DNA of 38,636 nucleotides from Clostridia bacterium (lineage in GTDB: Bacteria; Bacillota; Clostridia; Oscillospirales; Acutalibacteraceae): NCBI GenBank assembly GCA_017450005.1, contig JAFSYM010000046.1, forward strand, positions 1 to 38,636, read 5' to 3'. Under the pieces are notes generated by a model. The model saw nothing but the letters and a program-made list of their open reading frames with translations, was not told where the DNA came from and searched no databases. The position numbers were made by a program, and so were the translations under genes. Shown here piece after piece: positions 33,601 through 38,636 of this stretch (position 1 is the first letter of the stretch; every line of letters starts with the position of its first letter).

Positions 33601-35498
33601 TAGCAGTTGGTGAAGCCGTTCGTTTCGCTCGAGTTGAGATAGCCGACCAGACCGCCGACCGACACGGCGCCCTCGACACGGCCGTTGTTGTAGCAGTAGC
33701 GGATCGCGCCGTAGTTGGTGCCCATGATGCCGCCCGTGCGCTGCATACCGGAGACATTGCCCATGTTGAAGCAGCTCTGAACCGTGCCTCCGTTGTTTGC
33801 GCCGGTGATGCCGCCCGACCAGTTGCCGCCGAGCACGTCGCCGGTGTTGCCGCTGGTGCGGATGGTACCGTTGTTGGCGCCGGCAATACCGCCCGTGTAG
33901 TACAGCGACTGCACGATGGAGTAGTTGAAGCAGTTTTCGATTGTGCCCGCGTTGGACGCCGCGATCGCGCCGCTGTAGTTGTAGCCGCAGATGCGGGAAT
34001 TCTCCAGGAAGATGTTCTTGACCAGACCGCCCGTGCCGATGCAGCCGAACAGACCGGTGTAGTCCACGGAATTATCCGGCAGATAGACGCCGCTGATGCG
34101 GTACTCGCCGCCGTCGAACGTGCCGGTAAAGGGCGACGCGTTCGTGCCGATCGGCGTCCAGATGTTGGACGTCTCGTCAAAGATCGCGGGATTGAGCAGA
34201 ATATCGCGCGTAACGCGCGCTTTTGCCGCCGGATTCTGCGCCGTACCGGACAGCGTGCCGTTGACAAGCGCAGCGAACCAGGCAAGCTCGCTGCCGTTCG
34301 TAATCAGATACACGCCCGCGCTGTCGACCTCCGGCTCACCGAGAGAACCGTCCCAGCCGTTCAACTGCCAGCGCAGGATCGGATAACCGTTGTTGGTGTT
34401 GAAATAGTCGCCGACATAGATCGCGAATGCGAAGTTGAGCGTATCCAGGAAGCTGTCGTCGAGCATCAGCTCGTGCTCGGCAGCCGTGGCAAAGCTGTCG
34501 GTGCCGCTGACCGTATCCCGGTCATAGTAGCACTTGGCATAGCGCGTACCGTAGGAAACGTTGCCGAAGCACAGGCCGCTGTATTCGCCCGGGCAGCTCG
34601 CCGTGCCGATGGTGTACATGCAGAACAGCTCGCCGTACAGTGCGTAGCCGACCAGACCGCCGCCGCAGTTCGTGGTCGCCGTGATTGCGCCCTTGTTGTA
34701 GCTGTGGCTGATTTCGCTGCCGGAGGACGTTCCGACAATGCCGCCGACGTAGGAGCTGCCGCTGACCGCGCCGGTGTTGCAGCAGCCGTTGACGGACGTG
34801 TTGCTGAAGCAGTAGCCCACGATGCCGCCGATTCGCAGCGTACCGCTGACCGCAGCGTTATTCTCACAGTTGAGCACCGTAGCGGACAGCGAATTGTAGC
34901 CGACAATACCGCCCGCGTTGGAGCCGGTACAGGTCACGGTACCGGAAACGCGGCATCCGGAGATTGCGCCGCCTTCCGATACGCCGGCAATGCCGCCGAT
35001 GTTTTTGCTGCCCTCGATCGACGCACCCGTCAGCGTCACATCGTTGACCTCACCCGGCGTGTAGATCGTCTCGGTGATGACCTCGCCGTCCTCATCCGTA
35101 TACGTATGGCTGGACGGCGTGGTTGAGATGTAGCCGAACAGTCCGCGTCCTTCCTCGCTGCCGGTCACTTTCAGGTTGGCAATCGTGTAGCCGCCGCCGT
35201 TGTAGATGCCCTTGAATTTCTGCGCCGAGGTGCCGATCGGGGTGAACGGACGGCTGCCCATGTCAATATTGCTCGTCTGCTTGGCCTTGATCGTGGGATA
35301 GCCGGAATTGACCCGGTTCGAGAACCAGGCGAGTTTTTCTCCCGTGTCAATCAGATAGTACCCCTCGGCATTCATCGACGGCATGGTTGTGCCGCCGCCC
35401 CACGCCGCAAGCGCCTCCAGACAGGCGAACGGCGCCATTGCTGCCGTCACCGCCAGCGCGAGCAGAACGGAAAGGATCGTTTTTCTGTATCGTTTCAT
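30600..35498 (-). CDS. Giant secreted GLUG / beta-helix repeat protein with C-terminal dockerin
   Basis: A 1632-residue exported protein. The signal peptide is MKRYRKTILSVLLALAVTAA followed by MAPFACLEALAA. Residues about 40-735 hold two modules of GLUG-type repeats, each opening with GYYLIDTGEKLAWF or GVYLITNGSELAWF and continuing with units such as NIGGIAGVSEGG and YVGGIVGTSSG. Residues about 745-1080 and 1110-1480 are parallel beta-helix repeats of the form GGxVSGNTAxxAGGGVYxxG. The C-terminal 70 residues are a type I dockerin with calcium loops DVNCDGSFNGID and DADSNGTIDATD. Such proteins act in adhesion or cell-surface assembly. AAGGGAG is 9-10 nt before the ATG. The gene diverges from the alkaline phosphatase gene across 151 nt. 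Confidence 0.88.
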   Translation of the reverse strand: MKRYRKTILSVLLALAVTAAMAPFACLEALAAWGGGTTMPSMNAEGYYLIDTGEKLAWFSNRVNSGYPTIKAKQTSNIDMGSRPFTPIGTSAQKFKGIYNGGGYTIANLKVTGSEEGRGLFGYISTTPSSHTYTDEDGEVITETIYTPGEVNDVTLTGASIEGSKNIGGIAGVSEGGAISGCRVSGTVTCTGSNAGGIVGYNSLSATVLNCENNAAVSGTLRIGGIVGYCFSNTSVNGCCNTGAVSGSSYVGGIVGTSSGSEISHSYNKGAITATTNCGGGLVGYALYGELFCMYTIGTASCPGEYSGLCFGNVSYGTRYAKCYYDRDTVSGTDSFATAAEHELMLDDSFLDTLNFAFAIYVGDYFNTNNGYPILRWQLNGWDGSLGEPEVDSAGVYLITNGSELAWFAALVNGTLSGTAQNPAAKARVTRDILLNPAIFDETSNIWTPIGTNASPFTGTFDGGEYRISGVYLPDNSVDYTGLFGCIGTGGLVKNIFLENSRICGYNYSGAIAASNAGTIENCFNYSIVQSLYYTGGIAGANNGTIRTSGNTGDVLGGNWSGGITGANNGGTVQSCFNMGNVSGMQRTGGIMGTNYGAIRYCYNNGRVEGAVSVGGLVGYLNSSETNGFTNCYNIGFVKGAQQVGAVVGFFQNGTLQYCYYDTERSGVSDSTATGKTTAQMAEPTSLGAFSGFSSTYWIDRGADTYFDYCPELRVFYNSTNNLLKTTSKESAAVLKRTYTVMAEVDGEMHTYYSGVKTGAAHIGTGEGTLYVLRDSTITDAAVINGTVTVTATVTPAHTLTRAANYTGSFFTVNGKLTLSAASADLLRLDGGGASCSGTAPVYVAQTGTATLQDGVLITNNCALQNGGGVYIDGGTFVLEGGRISGNSAQNGGGIFSLAGTITATGGTVSGNTATAAGGGVYQQGTASESELSGAVISGNTAPSGGGVYVQAGAADFSGGEVTGNTASTAGGGFYNTGTLRISGGTVSGNTAPTAVGVYQNGTLEISEKAYLASTDDIRLLNSCKIKNTGRVTTSGTIANLTIDSYQAGTQVLTGDHCAANYAKYVVNVPAGQTELNINSSGILVAKEIRNVAKVSVFGAYDVYYTSLKEAVDAIGTETGLITMVADDNIEETITVRGNVTVTIIGDDTQTRTLTRYRTCTGAMFNVETDATLEFGAAGSTNDSALVIDGGSALYGAYGTCIVENHGTLRLKDGATLCNGSVSGDGAAIRNLGTFEVLGGRIQNCEAANGGAVYNTGSMTQSGGTISGCSATKGGAIRNTGTLVLEGGAIENCTASQNGGGVYNESGSLTVAGVTLTIITGTDDNGDPIYGEENVSGTISGCSAQNGGAIYMSGGTGSVTAGSLTANTARNGGAVNLAGGSFAISGGDITANTASQHGAAVYCGSTLTLDGAHIDASNDVYLPEGHTVAVQGTLSAAKLTPSSYAIGTPMITGSGISTLCSGFTVSNDRFFINTSGLLDTTTLSLKESAHMTIDYTDGVITGIDTSANTVANALAQFDNVASSLVVRDENGNVLTGDDAVYTGCTIVLLDNGGHTLDSKTFALIGDVNCDGSFNGIDAALIYAYAAGKLTKQSSGGAAAYRAADADSNGTIDATDGDLLRACGMWRETVLQP

Positions 35499-35592
35499 GA
35501 GACACCGCTCCCTTTTACACTTTTACATTATACATATTACTATAAAACAGCATAAAATGCAAGAGTGTTTTGGAGATTTTCACCACATTTCA

Positions 35593-35621
35593 TTGACAAA
35601 AAGCGGGCAAGATTATATAAT
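35593..35621 (+). promoter_or_regulatory. Perfect consensus promoter of the alkaline phosphatase
   Basis: TTGACA (35593-35598) and TATAAT (35616-35621) are 17 nt apart, about 28 nt before the start at 35650. No repeat resembling a Pho box is obvious, so the expression could be constitutive. Confidence 0.85.
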
Positions 35622-35649
35622 CGGAACAAAGGAAAAAGGAGGAATCTCT

Positions 35650-36900
35650 ATGAAACTGAAAAAACTGACCGCACTTCTGCTGTCGCTGCTCCTGATCTGC
35701 GCAATTTGCGCCCCTGCCGCTTCTGCGCTCGACCGCGGACCCGGCTACAAGAATATCATCCTGATGATCGGCGACGGTATGGGCGAAAATCACCTTGCGC
35801 TCGCCAAGCAGGAACGCGGCATTTCCCTGTACATGGAAGACCACTGCGACGTGCGCGGCTACTCCAAAACACGCTCGGCCAGCAACCGCGTCACCGACAG
35901 CGCTGCCGGCGGCACAGCGCTCTCGTCCGGTGTGCGCACCGTCAACCGTTATGTTGCAACGTATGTGTACGATCCGCTGGATTGGTTCAGCCATCCGTGC
36001 ACGCTGGCAGAGGTTGCGAAAAAGTGCGGCATGCGTTCGGGCGTCATCACGACCGACGCTACAGACGGCGCGACGCCCGCGTCCTTCTCAGCCCACACGT
36101 CCGACCGCGGCAATTCCACAGACATCACCACCCAGCAGATGCAGTCCGATCTCGATCTGATCTGGGGCGGCGCCGTGAAAACGTTCAGCGCGGACACAGC
36201 CGCCTCGAACGGATTCACCGTCGTGACGACGGCACGCGAAATGCAGTCGCTGAAAAGCGGCAGCCGCAGCTTCGGCCAGTTTGATTACAACGCAATGTGG
36301 CACACCGAGGCGCCTGCCGGCTCCGACTCTCCGACACTCTCGCAGATGACTGAAAAGGCCATCAACCTGCTGAAAAACGATCAGGGCTTTTTCCTGATGG
36401 TCGAGGGCGCGCACATCGACAAGCACAGTCACGGCAGCAATGACGCGGACAACTACGACACCAAAGTTGCCAACGCAGCCGAAGCTGTGGAGGAGTTTGA
36501 CCACGCGATCGAGATCGCGGCAAAGTTTGCCAAACGCGACGGCAACACGCTCGTCGTGATCACGGCCGACCATGAAACGGGCGGCATCGTGCTCAGGGAC
36601 GGCAAGTACGTCTATACCAAATCCGGTCATACGGACGCGGACGTGCCTGTGATCGTCTTCGGCTGCAAGGACTTCTTCGCGCCCGGCGCGCACATCGAGA
36701 ACCGGCAGGTCTCGCAGCGCATCGGCGCGCTGGCCGGTTTTGACAAGAACGTTTTCCCCACATCCGATCCCGGCAAGATTCCGCAGTATTTTCTCGACAT
36801 CACGTCCCTGACGCCGGCACATCCGGGCAGCATCGACCATCTGCGCGACATCGCGTCTTTGACACAGACGCTGTTTGCGAATCTGTTCCCGAAGAAGTAA
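35650..36900 (+). CDS. Secreted alkaline phosphatase
   Basis: A 416-residue exported phosphomonoesterase. The signal peptide is MKLKKLTALLLSLLLICAIC, cleaved near ASA-LD. The active-site elements are in order: IGDGMGENH (metal ligand Asp42), the phosphorylated Ser84 in VTDSAAGGTALSSG, VEGAHIDKHSHG supplying zinc ligands, and ITADHETGG. The length is close to bacterial PhoA-type enzymes. ATG at 35650 is fixed by AGGAGG upstream and the signal sequence; the open frame extends far upstream without a start. A consensus promoter lies directly upstream. The ceramidase-like gene follows after 78 nt without a terminator, so the two are probably one transcript. Confidence 0.93.
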   Translation: MKLKKLTALLLSLLLICAICAPAASALDRGPGYKNIILMIGDGMGENHLALAKQERGISLYMEDHCDVRGYSKTRSASNRVTDSAAGGTALSSGVRTVNRYVATYVYDPLDWFSHPCTLAEVAKKCGMRSGVITTDATDGATPASFSAHTSDRGNSTDITTQQMQSDLDLIWGGAVKTFSADTAASNGFTVVTTAREMQSLKSGSRSFGQFDYNAMWHTEAPAGSDSPTLSQMTEKAINLLKNDQGFFLMVEGAHIDKHSHGSNDADNYDTKVANAAEAVEEFDHAIEIAAKFAKRDGNTLVVITADHETGGIVLRDGKYVYTKSGHTDADVPVIVFGCKDFFAPGAHIENRQVSQRIGALAGFDKNVFPTSDPGKIPQYFLDITSLTPAHPGSIDHLRDIASLTQTLFANLFPKK

Positions 36901-36978
36901 CCGCGGACGCGCACGGCGTGTCCCTGCGGTAAAGGCAGGACGAAAACCGCATTGATGATACGGAAGGAATGATCCGAC

Positions 36979-38481
36979 ATGGATACGGATAACATCAGAA
37001 GAAAAGCACTCGGCAAAGGCAAGTCCGCACTGTACGGTGTGCTGCGCGGCGCGTACCGCGCATCCGGCAGCTTGCGGCTGCGGCTGCGTCCCTCCCCCGC
37101 GATTGCGCCGGCAGAAACAGACGATTGGCAAGCCGAGGGCGGCAAGCGCTACAGCGTCGGCTTCGGCAAGGCGACGCTGCTGCCGGATGACTTCATGCAG
37201 AAGACCTACTACGTTGCCGGCTACGGCGAGAACAATCCAGCGACGGGGTATCTCGACGAGCCGCATGTGCATGCGCTCTGGCTGGACGACAACTCCGGCC
37301 GCGGCGCGCTGCTGCTGGTATCGGCCGATACGGTGGGCCTGCTGAATGCCGACGTCGAGGACATACGCGCCGATCTCGCGGACTTCGCGCAGACGGCGAA
37401 CTGCCGCGGCATTCATATCATGAGCACGCATGACCATGCGTCCATCGACACAATGGGCAACTGGGGCCCTCTGCCGCGCAGCGGACGCGATAAAGCCTAT
37501 ATGACGTTCTTCCGCGCGCAGGTCAAAAAAGCCGCGATCGCCGCCTACCGCGACCGACGCGACGGTGACCTGTATTTGGGTGAAATCGAAGTGCCCGATA
37601 TGCAGGAGGACATCCGCACGCCGTACGTCTATTCCAGGACGCTCACACGTCTGCGTTTCGTCCCGAAGGACGGATCACGCGAGACGTGGCTTGTGCATTT
37701 CGCGTCGCATTCCGAATCGCTGCAGGGCTGCAACTCCCGCGTGAGCGCGGACTTTCCGGGCTATATGCGCGAGGCGATCCGCGCGAATACAGGCGCCGAA
37801 ACGCTGTATCTGGTCGGTGCGATCGGCGGCATGATCTCCATGCTGATCGAGGATGAGCAGGAGATACGCGACGCAGGCGGCGACTTTGCCGCATCGACGC
37901 GAAACATCGGCACGCGTCTGGCTGAATATGCGCTGCGCATCGGCAAGGAAAAGAAGCTCAAGCCCTGCATCAATCAGCTGCGGCAGCCGTTTTATGTGGA
38001 GGCCGACAATACAATGCTGCTGGCGGCGCGGACAGCGCGCATTCTGCGCGCAAAGGGCGAGAGTCTCGCCGGCTCGTCGCTCGGTCTTGCGCTGCGCACG
38101 GAAATGACGTATCTTGAGATCGGACAGCTTCACCTGCTGCTGACGCCGGGCGAGCTGTTCCCCGAGCTGGTGTATGGCGGCTATCTCGGCGCGGAGGATT
38201 CCGCGACCGGATGCGGCGGTGAGATTAACTCCGAACCGCTCGTACAAATTGCAAACGACCCTGCGCTGCGCGTCGTGGGACTGGCAAACGACGAAGTAGG
38301 CTACATTCTGCCGAAAAACGATTTTCTGCTGCACGATGAAACGCCGTACTTCGACGCGGCGCGCGACCGCCACGGCAGGCGGCACTACGAAGAGACCAAT
38401 TCGCTCGGCCCCAAAACAGCCGAAACGCTCGCCGCAGTTTTCCGCGGCATGATGCAGCACGTCGCAGACTGCAAATCATAA
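36979..38481 (+). CDS. Neutral/alkaline ceramidase-like protein
   Basis: A 500-residue protein of the neutral/alkaline non-lysosomal ceramidase N-domain family. The zinc motif THxHSG of ceramidases appears as STHDHAS (His151, His153) after GIHIMS. A second hallmark is VHFASHSESL, where the family has a conserved His. The nucleophile region, usually GNxGD-x-SPN, is replaced by VGAIGGMIS, so the amide target may differ. No convincing signal peptide is seen, and it is shorter than secreted ceramidases (about 650), lacking the C-terminal Ig-like domain. AAGGA lies about 11 nt before the ATG. It is probably co-transcribed with the alkaline phosphatase. Bacterial members often act on unknown amides or glycoconjugates, so 'ceramidase' should not be taken literally. 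Confidence 0.72.
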   Translation: MDTDNIRRKALGKGKSALYGVLRGAYRASGSLRLRLRPSPAIAPAETDDWQAEGGKRYSVGFGKATLLPDDFMQKTYYVAGYGENNPATGYLDEPHVHALWLDDNSGRGALLLVSADTVGLLNADVEDIRADLADFAQTANCRGIHIMSTHDHASIDTMGNWGPLPRSGRDKAYMTFFRAQVKKAAIAAYRDRRDGDLYLGEIEVPDMQEDIRTPYVYSRTLTRLRFVPKDGSRETWLVHFASHSESLQGCNSRVSADFPGYMREAIRANTGAETLYLVGAIGGMISMLIEDEQEIRDAGGDFAASTRNIGTRLAEYALRIGKEKKLKPCINQLRQPFYVEADNTMLLAARTARILRAKGESLAGSSLGLALRTEMTYLEIGQLHLLLTPGELFPELVYGGYLGAEDSATGCGGEINSEPLVQIANDPALRVVGLANDEVGYILPKNDFLLHDETPYFDAARDRHGRRHYEETNSLGPKTAETLAAVFRGMMQHVADCKS

Positions 38482-38505
38482 AGAATCAGAAATACGAATA
38501 AACAT

Positions 38506-38532
38506 CCACCGGCCAAGCCGGTGGTTTTTCTT
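38506..38532 (+). terminator. Intrinsic terminator after the ceramidase-like gene
   Basis: CCACCGGC (38506-38513) pairs with GCCGGTGG (38517-38524) across CAA and is followed by TTTTTCTTT. Confidence 0.93.
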
Positions 38533-38632
38533 TGACGGGCAAAGCCCTCTGTTCTTCGCAGACGCGTTAACGCGTGATACGGTCTGCCAGCCGCGTAAGA
38601 TTGTTACTTGCTACCCGTAAACGGGCCTTTTT
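38533..38632 (+). other. Row of hairpins ending in a terminator-like stem, at the window edge
   Basis: In order: GGGC-AAA-GCCC (38537-38547); a stem GCAGAC (38558-38563) with GTCTGC (38582-38587) that encloses the 14-bp palindrome ACGCGTTAACGCGT (38562-38575); and CCCGT-AA-ACGGG (38614-38625) followed by T5. It resembles a small structured RNA or leader with a terminator, but no family is recognised and no clear promoter precedes it. Confidence 0.4.
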
Positions 38633-38636
38633 CGCC

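Noticed and set aside
33105-35126. A 673-residue plus-strand open frame opposite the GLUG dockerin gene
   Set aside because: It is a shadow of the repeat protein with low-complexity Arg/Ala/Val composition and no start context.

Overview
The window looks like chromosomal DNA from a spore-forming, GC-rich member of the Clostridia, probably an Oscillospirales/Ruminococcaceae-type gut anaerobe. The grounds are YunB and a SpoIVFA/SpoIVFB-like pair, type I dockerins on two giant secreted proteins, a short archaeal/eukaryotic-type ProS, GGAGG ribosome sites and consensus sigma-A promoters. The lineage is inferred from gene content; there is no rRNA or other marker here.

Layout. 1-104: the end of an ISAs1-like insertion sequence. 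222-2312 (+): a sigma-factor-like domain joined through one membrane helix to an extracellular leucine-rich-repeat domain. 2252-3614 (-): M23 and M50 peptidases resembling spoIVFA-spoIVFB. 3709-10909 (-): a sugar operon read as rhaA, rhaD, GH38 alpha-mannosidase and a secreted DUF4838 protein. 11066-14123 (+): MIF-like tautomerase, yunB and ligA, ending in a 163-bp foldback element. 14470-17354 (-): acpP, proS and nagA. 17355-18108: a long non-coding region with DnaA-box-like sequences, inverted repeats and the promoter of the next gene.

18109-21744 (+): a dockerin protein of LRR and InlB-type B-repeats, with three tandem ~680-bp units. 21890-23704 (+): a GH99/WbsX-like glycosidase. It converges on a minus-strand operon (27890-23772) of a metallophosphatase and two paralogous Gfo/Idh/MocA (GH109-like) proteins, one fused to a GNAT acetyltransferase. 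27950-30460: an AT-rich island of small zinc-ribbon and membrane proteins under a divergent XRE regulator with a perfect palindromic operator. 30600-35498 (-): a 1632-residue GLUG/beta-helix dockerin protein. 35650-38481 (+): a secreted alkaline phosphatase and a ceramidase-like protein, then a terminator and a structured tail.

The common theme is glycan foraging and the cell surface: intracellular glycosidases (GH38, GH109-like), secreted ones (GH99-like, DUF4838), catabolic enzymes (RhaA, RhaD, NagA) and dockerin-tagged adhesin-like proteins. The most original parts are the sigma-like/LRR transmembrane fusion, the GNAT-Gfo fusion next to its unfused paralogue, and the AT-rich zinc-ribbon island. 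No CRISPR array, tRNA or rRNA was seen.
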